Shown here: positions 33,699-44,792 of the stretch, piece after piece
Layout: each line of letters starts with the position of its first letter
Position numbering within the stretch: position 1 is the stretch's first letter
Source of the DNA: Polytrichum commune
Lineage: Eukaryota; Streptophyta; Polytrichopsida; Polytrichales; Polytrichaceae
Length of the DNA stretch: 64,000 nucleotides
Assembly (NCBI GenBank): GCA_950295325.1
Contig: OX485806.1
Location: forward strand, 45,937,169 to 46,001,168
Direction of reading: 5' to 3'
Position numbers and translations under genes: made by a program
Notes under the pieces: model-generated
What the model saw: only the letters and a program-made list of their open reading frames with translations
Databases searched by the model: none
Told to the model about the DNA's origin: nothing

Positions 33699-35000
33699 AC
33701 TCCATTTTGTATTGGATTGTATTATTTTTGGCTTTTTTATTTCCGGCGCAAGTCTCATACTTGCACTTCTTTATTTCATTTTCATAATGTCAACCCGCAT
33801 TCCAATCTTCATTTATTGATGTTAATATTTTTAGTTTGTGGATTAGCCCTTAAGTATAGTTTAAGTATCCCTAAACAATATGGCTCTCACAATCTTAACC
33901 GCTAGTCACAAAACAATGTAGCATCCAACCATTCCAATAAAAATTTGGTGCCTCACACACCTCCTCCTTGTTTCATTGAATCATAAGTATTCAATAATAC
34001 TTAAGTTGCAAACCACACAACACACACCAATTCATACTACCCGCATTGCATTCTTCATTTATGTTCACCCTCTATAATGTTCACCCTCTATAAATGTTTG
34101 CCCTCCGGAGTGGATCAATGTGAACATTTATAAAGGTGTTAACAGTTAACAATTATAAAGTAGAAATTTTGAGCAATATACAAATCTTAACATGTTCTAA
34201 CTATAAGCAATTGTGAACAATACTTGTGAGAGGATACCATTCACAAAATTGCAAACCCAATCAAAACTTTATTCAATATGAAGTTTACAAATCATGGATG
34301 AAGTATGAATCAATGGTTCTTTGGTGAAATTCATGTGCAAGCACAACTTGCAAATATTTATCAACGTGCACCAACAAACCCACATACTTGGACACCTTCC
34401 ATGTACCTTCTAATGGAACTTCTCATGTGCCTCCATTCTTGAACTTCCATCACTGAAATTATAAGTAGCCAAACGTAGTCTTCCCAAAATACTAGTTATG
34501 GTTGTATTTCATTCGTTAACATTTATAGAGTCAAATTTACAAATAAGGGAGTAGCATTTTGTTAACAATTAACACGTTTAACATTTATAGTGTGCAATAT
34601 GTGGGGAGTAGAATAAAGATAACATTTAGGAAGGGTTAAGACTAATAGGTGCAACATTAATAGAGGGTGGACTGTATGTGGGGAATTGTTTTCACAAACC
34701 TCCTTCGTGCTTTCTTCAAATAGTAAATTTAATTTAATTTACAGAATATGTACTATAGTACACAAGTTTGGTAAATGTATTTGTGACGTCATAGTGATGT
34801 AAGCCCTAATTTTGTATTTTTATTATAATACATCTATGTTTCAAAAATATATAAACGTTATGAATGGGGAAATGTTGGCCTATTTCCACGGTAATAGATA
34901 TCCTATCTCTTAAATGTTTCTAAAAATAGTTTGATGTTCTCCCCTCAATCCCACAGTTATAGGTGCATTTCCCCTCTCAATTCATGTTTGAATTTGAGTT
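33699..35000. other. Right subterminal region of the outer element, no gene
   Basis: AT-rich, with short direct repeats such as GTTCACCCTCTATAA (about 34,064 and 34,080). It has a CACAGTTATAGGTGCAT sequence near 34,952 equivalent to the subterminal CCACGGTCATAGG of the inner element. I see no reading frame with support. Confidence 0.5.
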
Positions 35001-35030
35001 CTCCGCTCTCTGCTCGCATACTAACTTTCC
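35001..35030 (-). repeat. Right terminus of the outer MULE
   Basis: Reading inward on minus: GGAAAGTTAGTATGCGAGC then AGAGAGCGG. It matches the inner and third-element termini (GGGAAAAGCTATTTTGCGAGCGG-type) with several changes and a 2-base length difference. It is at the expected distance after the accessory gene stop (1.3 kb; 1.4 kb in the inner copy). Flanking sequence after 35,030 (TCGGCCGCCG) would be the target duplicate if the left end were present. Confidence 0.7.
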
Positions 35031-36140
35031 TCGGCCGCCGCCCTCAGGTTGGGGATTTTTGGGCCTCTACTTAAGGCTGAATAAGGAGATGGAGAGGGGT
35101 TCCTTCTCCATTGTTGTATTTTGATTACTCCTACTCTAATAAACCCCTTGACTTCTTCACTCTTTGACTTTCCTTGATTGATTTTTCTGTACGAATGATT
35201 CAGAGATAGTTAGCGGAGGAGAGAGAGGGAGAGCATGAGGGGATAGGAGTTCCCGGATAGGACATGGGAGAAGAGACCCGGATCATATCTAGTTATTGCC
35301 TTGCGGATCCTCTCTGTGTGTAGTACGAGGGAAACCTCACTGTTCCGGATGGTTGAGTAACGTCTAGGTGGGATAGCCGCTGGGAGGATTGGGTGAGATC
35401 CGGAAGGGATCCCGACTTGCGCCATCCAAGCTTCTGAAGAGGTCCCACCACCTTTAGACGGACCAATCCAGAAAGTGGTACGGATCGCCTAGTTAGCTCA
35501 GATTGAGTAGAGTCCAAGGTAGTGGTAGCCGGATCGATCCGTCAAAAGGAGGAAGGAAAAACCGGAACAGTTAGGATTCCGGGTCGGAGGCCATTTCCGG
35601 AGTGTAGTGGGAAGGGGACCTCATTGTTCTGGATGTCTAGGGAACGTCTAGGTGAGATAGCCGTGGGGAGGACTGGGTAAAGATCCGGAAGGGATCCGGA
35701 CTTGCGCCAATATGATCTTCTGAAGAGGTCTCACCGCTTGTGGGCGGGACAATCCGGATTGGTTGTGAGGGAATATCTGGATCCCAATCTTATAAGGGAC
35801 GTCTTCCTCGGAAGAAACCACCTATTCTAGAGGGTAGAACGTAGAGGGGTAAATTTGGACCATAGGGGTGAGTAAGTATTATAATTAAGACCTAGAGATA
35901 CAATCCGGGAAAGCAAACTCCGGAAGAAGAAGAGTTTCCAAAAGACCGGAAACCGGGGTTTCCGGAAATTCGGCTAAGGAGTGGAAAATAAGTGGGTACG
36001 GAGAGTTCTCGACCTCCTACACTTCACAGAATCCCTGGACGATACTAAGGTCATCCGGATAAAACCGGATTAGGCACTTAAAAATGCCAATCCGGATATT
36101 TTGGTGTTCGTGTGTTCCCACACTTCCCGTCTACTTAGCG
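35031..36140. repeat. GC-richer unassigned sequence with a 284-bp-offset duplication
   Basis: A block at about 35,335-35,470 recurs at about 35,619-35,755. Shared landmarks are CCTCAYTGTTCYGGATG, AACGTCTAGGTGRGATAGCC, GATCCGGAAGGGATCC and CTTCTGAAGAGGTC. Repeated CCGGA/TCCGG motifs run through the rest. It might be an LTR or the leader of an unrecognised retroelement; no ends or coding sequence were identified. The break with gypsy-derived DNA is at about 36,140. Confidence 0.5.
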
Positions 36141-36149
36141 CATCTGGCA

Positions 36150-38497
36150 CCACATTTCCACTGTCCGGTTTGTAGATCAAATCCACCTTCATAAGTGCCA
36201 AACTATCATGCCACCGCAATGACTTGGCGCTCATTTGCGCTTGTATATCAAAATACTTTTAGGACACATTGTCCGTGTAGACCTTTGCTTTGTGCGACCC
36301 CAAATATTGTCGCCAAATCTTCAAGCAATGTACTACGGCAAAGAAGTTCTTTGTCATGAGTTGGTTGTCTTCTTTGACAACCATCAAGCTGCATGCTCCC
36401 ATATGCAATGGCCATCCATCTTGCATCAACATCTCCCAATGGTAAAGTCACTCGCCCCCGTATGCACCTCAAAAGATTTGTCAAACTCCTCGAATTTGGG
36501 CACGGGCGGCGAAGATAACATGGTCTTAAGCTCCCCAAAGACTTGGTGACAAGGCTCGTCCCACTCTTGGGATAGCCATTTCTTTCACAAGTCGGACAAG
36601 GTCGGACAACCATCGAGCTTCATGCTCCCATATGCAATGGCCATCCATCTTGCATCAACATCCGCCAATAATAAAGTCCTTCACCTCCATGTGCACCTCA
36701 AAATGTTTGTAAAAACCCGGAAAGCTGACCACATTTTATGAAGAGAATTTGCTCTTAAGCTCCCCAAAGGCTTGGTGACAAAGCTCATCCCACTCTTGGG
36801 ATAGTCATTTTTCTTTAACAAGTTGAGGATGGTCCTAGCAACCTTAGAAAAGTCTCAAATGAAGAAGTGGTAGTAGTTGGCTAGGCAACCAATGACCTAA
36901 GCCATTTTTGAGTCAAGGGCCAAATCTCCTCTTGGATTGCCTTGACATTCTTCATGTTCGTCCACCAACTTCATTTGTCACCACATACCATAAAAACTCA
37001 ACTTCTTGTTGAGCAAAGTTGTTTTTTACTCCTTGGCAGTAACATTTTGAGCAACACATTGGTGAACACATCCTTATATCTCACCAACATCCCACAAATG
37101 TAGTTTGGGGGAGGCCCATCTTTCCTAACCTCCCCATGAGTTCCTTGGAGTTGCTCCAATTGAATCACGACCATTATTATTATTATTGTTTTTCTCGTTT
37201 ATTCATTTGGTCGATTAAGACCAAATTCGACTTGGTTCCTCCTACCATAGGAGTTTTTGTCAACTTGAAATTCAATTATTTGCCATCATGACACAATACA
37301 AATGCACCACAAGCTTACCGGCTTGCGCCTCACATCTATCATGTGAGTTTCAAAAAAGATGACCTTTACAATGACATGCACCTCATTTATTTCACATAGT
37401 GTGAAATTTTGAGAAAAATCCAATGTCCCACCATTAAAAGTTTACATGCATCGCCGCCTCCCTTACCTTATGCGGTCACCCTTTGCAAACCAGACCTTGG
37501 TGGGCTTGTCCGCTCTACCGGTCGGCAAGCCCCAACTCCCTTATGAGACATTTCTATCATTCATTTGAGCCTCAAGGTACAAAATACTTGGCCTCATCTT
37601 AAGGCTACTAGCCTTGGCCACAAAGCCATCGTCTAACATTCGGTCGTCGGCAACAACATGATTTGGTTTGGTCCGCAAAGCCAAATTTTAGCATTTCGTC
37701 TGCGGCACAAATATGATTTGGCTTGGCAACACCAAACCAACTTCTAATATTCCGCTCACAACACAAATATGATCTGCATTGGTAGCATAAAACCACCTTT
37801 TAACATTCTGTCCGCCGCACGAACATGTTTTGCCTTGGTATAATGGGCCAAACTATTTATGCTCATTTCCTTGGGACCTATTTCAGCTAAAGCCACTTTG
37901 TGGTGAAGTGTCGCCCAACCTTTTTTCGTGACCATCGGCTTCAATATTCTTCAAATCTTTATGATCCGCTCTACGTCCTCAAGAGGCTTTGGCAACTTGA
38001 ACATGGTATTCACCACCCACTTTTGAAACTCACCTAAAACGATGCATTTCTTAGAAAGTTTGTCCATCTAAGATGTACGATTCATTTGGGTGTGAAATTC
38101 GCACATATATGCCTTAGAGACCCCACGTGCCTCATTTGCACCAAGTTTATTTCAACATCACCACCTTCTAAGCATTTTGAATTGGAATGTCAATCCAACA
38201 TTAATACCCTCCAAGGTTTTGGGTGCAATCGGTACTCTAGGCCCCAAATATTTTTTGAGGTTTGCGGGAGCCCTTTTCAAAGCACTCCTCCATTTTCCTT
38301 ACCCAATCCACCCTCGTGCCCACCATTGTTATTAAAACCAATGGTATGGTCAAACTCCACTTGCACATGATCCTTGTTCCAATTTGAGCCTCCCAACCTT
38401 TTGGAAACCTCGGGCTCACCATCACAATCCACATTTTGATAGCCATGTCTCCCTCAAAGTGCTAGCTCAAATATTGGAACCCTGCTTTGATACCACA
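36150..38497 (-). pseudogene. Degenerate Ty3/gypsy internal region (RNase H, RT remnants)
   Basis: On minus, 36,450-36,250 reads as RNase H: M-A-I-A-Y-G-S-M-Q-L-D-G-C-Q-R-R, then H-D-K-E-L-L, equivalent to PIAYESRKL..AE..YP.HDKELLA. Segments at 36,560-36,760 repeat the same stretch with damage, so a short duplication is present. From 36,800 up to 38,470 only scraps of RT and gag are readable. Directly before the LTR at 38,498, the minus strand after the LTR end reads TGGTATCAAAGCAGGG, close to the primer site complementary to initiator tRNA-Met. This sets the element's sense strand as minus and this LTR as the 5' LTR. Confidence 0.75.
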
Positions 38498-39140
38498 TGT
38501 CGCAACCCTTGCTAGCCCCTTTAACAATCTTACCAATTTTCATTTCTAGCAGAGGTTACAAGCGCTAATCCTTCGCATTCCACCATCCTAATGGTTAGCT
38601 CCTCTTACCCCGGACCTTATAGTTCATAAGAGGGAACCAACCCTCCTACTTTGCTTTTGGGACTCACCCCTTAATCGGTAACCAATTCTTAGATGTGACT
38701 TCCATCCATGGAAGTCCAATCTTATGTTGATCATCGCGTTGCCGGACCAACACTACAACAACCCGAACCATACTAGGCAACTATGGCCTCACATTGGGCC
38801 AATGCTCCTGGAGGCCTCACCCATATAAGCCTCTAGGATTCTACGCGGGGCCCCTACACCACCATCATGAATCTTTTTGTCTCTCTACCAAAAGTTGGGG
38901 CCAAGTAGACATTTTCCCTTAGCCGTTGGGCCTAGAAGCTTCCAGTAGCTTCAGACCATCATAACTTCCTTGTATGATGTCTAATGCTGATAAGCAATCA
39001 CTCCATCTTCATCTACGCTTCACGTAGATGCCGATGAACTTCTCACTTGCCCCATTCAGGCAAGTGTTGAGGAAATTATGCATGTTTGAACCTTGGTAGT
39101 CCTGGGAATCACTCCCAGGCACTGCTGTACCAGGGCGCCC
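38498..39140 (-). mobile_element. LTR family 1, truncated (5' LTR of the gypsy element)
   Basis: Plus strand starts TGTCGCAACCCTTGCTAGCC, the same as the complement of the 3,155-4,055 LTR end. Homology (CTCACCCATATAAGCCTCTAGG, CATCTACGCTTCACGTAGATG) runs to about 39,140 and stops short of the GGTGCGCGACA end. There it joins family-2 LTR sequence without a terminus, so the two were joined by deletion or recombination. Confidence 0.85.
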
Positions 39141-40711
39141 ACCCTAATGCGTCATAGTCCGGGTGAGAGGTCATGACTAACATCCACAATAGTGGTCACG
39201 CTTGACCCTTGACATGAATCACCACCATGTCCAAACTGTTGGTGTCACACACAATGTTTTATTCCAAAGAAAATACAGTTACAAGCATTAAGAAATGCTT
39301 TTGTACCCACAAGTAGTCATCCTACCCTAACCCCAAAAAGAATCTCAAACTCACCACTCCATCCTAGTGCACCTAACTCTCAACATTCCCCTAAAATGAA
39401 CTAACACACATCTCATGCCTCCAAATCCAATCTAATCTAATTTTCACCCAAATAACAGCCCTTTATACCAGCCCGCTCGGTCGTTGAACCCAACTGCCCA
39501 AGTGCTTTCGCCGTGACCTGTGTCCAGCCTTCGGCCTTGGCTTACAATGCCTGAGCCGTGTGCCCTTCGGGAGGTTCAGACCTCACTCCAGCTTCCATCC
39601 TTGACCAGTGGCTTGCTGCCGCTCATACCAGAACTATGCAGAGGCCCAAGGCTTAGTTCCGGCAGCCTCGGTCTAAAAGCATTCACCTTCCTGATGTTTG
39701 ATGCCCCGTCCCCTTCTGTGATCCTCAGGGGCAAGATGCCGGTGGCCTTGGATCTGAGACCCCCTTCCCTTCTGCTACACTGCCCTTAGTGGCTGGTAGG
39801 CAGTCAACTCAAATGAGAAAGGCAAAAATTGCCCCTCAAGTCCAAATCTTGTCACCCATCCTCCTTGGCGAAGCCTGCACAAGAATGGCTGCCAATTCAT
39901 TGCCATTCCAGAATGCTCTCCTCTCCTTGAGTGACTAACAGTGTTGCATTCTTCAATCACCGAAGACGCGGACTCTTATTCCTTACTCGTTCTCAGAATT
40001 CCAACTTGTTCCAAGCTCGGCATGAATCAACCCGCGTCCCAATTCCCTTGCTCCTCACCTGCCCCTCCTTTTCAGTTCAGGTTGTGTGTCGCAATGGCCG
40101 AAAGAAAAGAATGAGATGCCGGAAGGCAACTCAACCATCGTTCCTCAGATACCGTATCTATTTTTCCTGGCTATGGTGCATTTTGTCACATGTTGGGTCT
40201 CTGCGGCCGAGAAAACATATGTTCCCCCTGCCTCCGTAGCCTTTCTGCTGCCTTCCTTCTCAACAACCTTTCTGATCTTGATCAGGCAATCTCCCCCGCG
40301 CCGCACTGGTGCTTGCTCCTTACCCGCACCAGCACACACACACACCAGAGAAAAAAACTGCCAGCCGACTCCCAACTGCAGTCTGCCCCAGTCCCGAGTC
40401 CGGGATTTTCTAGGGGTGCAGTACCCCACCCTTAATGCGAACACCGACGATCCCAATTCGGTCACAATGACCCAGCTCCAAAGTTTCAATCCCAACTTTC
40501 ACACTTATCTAAACTAGTCCCAAGTTAATTCTTTACTTAATTCCTAAATCTAAAAGCAACATCTAAGCCTAAAGTTTTAAATCACAATCCATTCTAACTT
40601 CACTATGTTTATGTTTTTAGAATAAGCAATAAAAATTCAAATGCCCATTCTTAATGCATTCTAAGCTTAAAAACACATGGGAGCACATATTTGGACTCAC
40701 ACCAAGCTAGA
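39141..40711 (-). mobile_element. LTR family 2, missing its TGTGAGCCC end
   Basis: Plus strand begins ACCCTAATGCGTCATAGTCCGG (compare CACCCTTGAGCGTCGTAATCCGG in the solo copy at 49,700) and ends ACATGGGAGCACATATTTGG-ACTCACA at 40,711. Direction is opposite to the LTR at 18,224. Several frames of 60-140 codons cross it (39,520-40,517), but they are not conserved in the other LTR copies and I do not count them as genes. Confidence 0.8.
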
Positions 40712-41215
40712 GTCAACTGTTGTCAATGTCCCTTATGCACTATGCACACGGATATGGTTTCCGAAAGCATACGTAGATCGGTAAGATGTTGCTTGGTTAG
40801 AGGGTGGAAGAGACAAGACCAACACATCTTCATCAATCTCCTCTCCTGCTACTTTGGCACGTGAAACCTTTGACTTGAACCAATTGCGGAAATGCTCATT
40901 TTAGATATTTTTGGGATAAACAATCCTGCCATTTCATTTTTTCCTTCGATATTCCTCACGATCCAATTTGCGTTGTGTCATACTTGCGGTGTGGCGCCTG
41001 TAGAATAACACAATATTGTGATGTCTTTCATGTTTGTAAAGTATACAATCTCTAAGTATACATAAGTGGCATGTATTGGTGATACATAAAGTTTCTTTCA
41101 TCACAGACCGAATTCATTTCCAATTTGTATGACATAAAGTATGGTTTCATTCTTTGGGTGTGAACATTTTTTTCATAAATATCAAAACATTATGCATAAG
41201 TGATGAAGTAACTTA

Positions 41216-44200
41216 CTATTTCCACGACTCCAATGGAGCCACATTATTCACCACAAATTTATGTATCCAATTGCGTATCTTGGGTGTTAGTATCCTTGGT
41301 CGCCCAACACCTTCCAATAATTTGTTGTTCATTATAGGATCCTCTTTATCATCCCATACCCTACAACTTGTAATGGTATATGTTTGCATGTATTCCGTGC
41401 AAAAACCAAGCGCTTCATCTATGGTATATCCTTCGGCCATAGTAGTTTCGGGTCTTGCGCGATTTCGAATATAGTCCTTCAATGTCTTCAAGTATCTTTC
41501 TATAGGATACATCGAACGGGCATGTACGGGCCCACAAATATCTAATTCCTCAACCAAATGCACCAAAAAATGCGTTATGACATCAAAAAATGCCGGTGGA
41601 AACTCTTTCTCGAACATGCCTAAGATGATGGTCGTATCCTCTCTTAATTCATTCATTTCCAATGGATTGATGGTTTTAGCGCATAAGCGTTTGAATATGC
41701 GGCTTAGTCTTATTATACATATACATACATTTTTTCTCATGATTGTGCGTATACAAAGGGACAAAACTTGTTGCATAAGGACATGGTAATCGTGGGATTT
41801 CAATCCTTTCAGGCTCCCATCCACGTGAATTCTTTTTCGCAATTGGCCAGCATAGTGAGTTGGACTTTTCAACTGCCGCACAACATCTAGGAATACCTCC
41901 TTCTCTTTCCTTGTGAGCACATATGAAGCTTGTGGGAAAGTCAGGCTTCTTGGTTTTCTCCTTGGTATGGGTCACAAATGCGGCCATATGTTGGCTTCTT
42001 TTAAGTCCATGCGAACCTTGTGTATATCATTCTCCCCAAATAGGGTTTTCATGAGACTTTCTGTTATGTTTTTCTCGCAGTGCATTACATCCAACATATT
42101 GCGTATAAGAAGGCCCTGTCGGTCCACATAATATCAGGGTAAATATATTGCCTGCCAAATACCATATAAAAAAACTTTACAAAGTGTTACAACAATTGTT
42201 ATCCGATATGACTATACCATTACTTATATAAGTATTGGAGTATTAACATGACTACAACTACATGTGTTCAATTACTTCCTAAAGTCATGATTAATTACCT
42301 CCAACAATCATCTTCATTTAATTCTAATAGACATGCATTACTTCTCATAGTTTGGGTCGACATTTACTGTCGCGACCCTTGCTAGTTTTTCTCCACTTAG
42401 CTCAATCGCTTTCCAACTCTAGCAAGTGTCCCGAGCGCTAACCTACACATCCCACGCACATACATGGTTAGCTCCCAAAACCGCGGACCTTCAATCCCAT
42501 ATTTGGTCACCAAACCCTCCTACACATGCATTCGGGACTCTTTCCCCTTAGTAGGTAACCCATCGCTAAGGTGGACTTCCATCCATGGAAGTCCACTCCC
42601 TACTTGGTCATAGTGTTGCTAGGACAATACTACAACCACCCGGATCACATTGCCAAGTATGCTCCGGGGGGGTCGGTCGGCAAAGCCGCCTCACCCATAT
42701 AAGCCTCTAGGACTTTTGGCGGGGCCCCTCCCCCACCGTCAACATCCCTTTTGTCTCTCTACCAAGAGTTGGGGCCAAGTAGACATTTTCCCTTAGCCGC
42801 TGGGTCTAGAAGCCTCCCTGCAGCTTCAGACCTTCATAACTTCCACGTGCGGTCTCTGAATCTAACAACCAACCACTCTATCGTCATCTACATTTCACGT
42901 AGATCCCTATGGACACCTCACTTGCCCTATTCGGGCAAGTATTGAGGAAGTTATGCCTGTTTAAACCTTTGCAGTCCCGGGAGCCACTCCCAGGCCCCTG
43001 CTGTTCCAGGGCGCTGTCCCGGGACAGCATCCCACTCAAAGTGCCATATCTCCTAGCTCACACCTCAGATTGAGGTGTTCTTTAGCATTCTAGAATCGGG
43101 ACGCCATAAGCTACTCATAGCTTATGGCTTTACCCTCATGACTCCTAGTCTTTGTGGGTGGGAGGCGTTCTAAACGCCCGGGGCCCTCACCCACATTAGG
43201 ATCACTTGGTCCCTCTCACCAATGGCGTCACAAGTCCCAGGTGTCACTCCGGGGTCCCCCTTGTGCCCATGGTGTTGCGGGCACTCCTCATGGAGAGGTG
43301 CGCGACATTTACTTTCACAGTTACACAATCAAATTGAACCCTCCATAAAACTCAGATGTTTAAGTAGGGCCCATAAGATGTGGTCAATAATACCGGGAAT
43401 ATGAGTCGCCAGGGTGTACCTTCCAATATGGTAATGCAAAGAATGCGTTCTTCCTCTTCACTCCATGCTCGTGGATTGGATCCAGTTTGTCTCCTTCTTT
43501 ATTTCCAGTCGACCCTGCCAACCAATCTTCTCTTTGTTTTACAAACCACAAAATATTGCGTGAAAACAATACCCGCGGGGACCTTGGCGATCCTTTCTCC
43601 ATCAAAGCTATTTTTTAATCGTCTGTACGGATGGTGCATTGCCAAGTAACGATGATGACCAAGATAAACGTTTTTTCCCCAAAGACTTAGACCTCCTTGT
43701 TGACACATGTGGCCCACATGGGAGACAACCCTTGTACCCCTCCGTAACTTGCCCGGCAAGCAACCCATAGGCTGGAAAGTCATGAATACTCCACATAAGA
43801 ATTGCTTGAAGCTTGAAATTTGGGTTTGTGTTGTGATTACTCTCCACACTTGAGTGCGTCAATATTGATCCATTGATTGCCTTCACCCCTTCCCGCAACC
43901 TTTGTAGCTCCTCTATGAGTGGTGCTAAGTACACATGTATATTTTCCTCTTTCACATTGTCTTTGCCGGCAATGATTAGGATTAACATCACAAAAAACCG
44001 CTTTGTAAATAACCATGGTGGCAAATTGTAGTTTAGCAATACTACTGGCTAGGTTGAATGACTTAAAGATTGGTTAGAAAAGGGATTGACACCATCCAAT
44101 GCTAGTGCTAGACGTAGGTTCCTTGGCACCTTCGCAAAGTCCGGCCACCTTGCGTCCACATGTTTCCATGCCTTTGAATCCACAATCGATCTTATTTTGT

Positions 44201-44792
44201 TGTCCTTGTTTTTCCCCTCAACATGCCACGTCATAAGCTCAGCCAACCGTTTGCAACGGTACATTCGGAGCAACCGAGGTATAAGAGGAAAATGTCGCAA
44301 CACTTTCATTGGAATGTTATCAGAATTGGGAACATATCAGGATTCTTTGTATTGGGGACACTCTTTTGCGTCCTTGAGTTCATTCGTAAACAAGTAATGG
44401 GCATTCTTACACACATGAATTGTGTTGTAGCTCAAACCCAACTTCCTCACCAATTTCTTGGACTCGTAATGTGATGGAGGGCAAGTGTTTTATTTGGGGA
44501 GTAGATCATGTTTCAGAAGTTTCAACAACTCGTCGACACATGCGTTTGGTACTCCAAAAATAGTGCATATATTAAGGAGCATGAGGGTTGCTTGCAAGTA
44601 GTTGGTTTGGTTGTCCTTGAAGAGCGGAGTACTAGCTTTCAATAATGCCTCCATACTCTCGGCATTCTCATCATTATTTTCTTCACGTACACGTGGTTCT
44701 AGATTGGCCATTTCGTCCTCATCTTCTTGTTTTCCATGGACTTCTTCCTCCATTTCCTCATTGTTTGGTGTGGTGTTCGCGCATCCGGGCAA
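41216..44792 (-). pseudogene. CACTA (En/Spm) Tnp2-type transposase with DUF4218 region
   Basis: On minus from about 44,620 down: L-L-K-H-D-L-L-P-K, S-H-Y-E-S-K-K-L-V-R-K-L-G-L, then 44,309-44,049 with L-R-L-A-L-A-L-D-G-V-N-P-F-S-N-Q-S and, in the next frame, Y-N-L-P-P-W-L-F-T-K-R-F, I-H-V-Y-L-A-P-L-I-E-E-L and H-H-R-Y-L-A-M-H-H-P-Y-R-R. These are the Transposase_21 landmarks. After the solo LTR the gene resumes at about 42,360, and 41,920-41,216 is the DUF4218 block: K-S-P-T-H-Y-A-G-Q-L-R, K-S-H-D-Y-H-V-L-M-Q-Q, P-V-H-A-R-S-M-Y-P-I-E-R-Y-L, L-K-D-Y-I-R-N-R-A-R-P-E. Many frameshifts and stops. Terminal CACTA repeats were not identified. It would move a cut-and-paste element with 3-bp duplications. 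Confidence 0.88.
42368..43307 (-). mobile_element. Solo LTR, family 1 (940 bp) inside the CACTA gene, TSD TTTAC
   Basis: Plus strand runs TGTCGCGACCCTTGCTAG ... GAGGTGCGCGACA. It is flanked by perfect 5-bp duplicates TTTAC at 42,363-42,367 and 43,308-43,312. Its sense strand is minus by the orientation rule set at 38,498. It lies between the Transposase_21 and DUF4218 parts of the CACTA transposase, so it came later than that element. Confidence 0.95.

Larger units (their letters stand above)
7430..35030 (+). mobile_element. Outer MULE-family element, left end missing, split by an inner copy
   Basis: Defined by a minus-strand transposase remnant (9,658-7,496), a divergent plus-strand ParB/methyltransferase-like gene (about 10,857-33,698), and a right terminus at about 35,001-35,030. 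Read inward that terminus is GGAAAGTTAGTATGCGAGC, matching the inner element's terminal repeat. The order is the same as in the inner element, but inverted. The 3' exon of the transposase and the left terminus are lost at about 7,430. The inner element (14,538-30,670) interrupts exon 2 of its accessory gene, so the outer element was there first. The left flank duplicate of the sequence after 35,030 was not found. Confidence 0.8.

Noticed and set aside
39520-40517. Several overlapping frames of 60-143 codons on both strands
   Set aside because: They lie in an LTR and are not kept in the other copies of that LTR (18,224 and 49,689).
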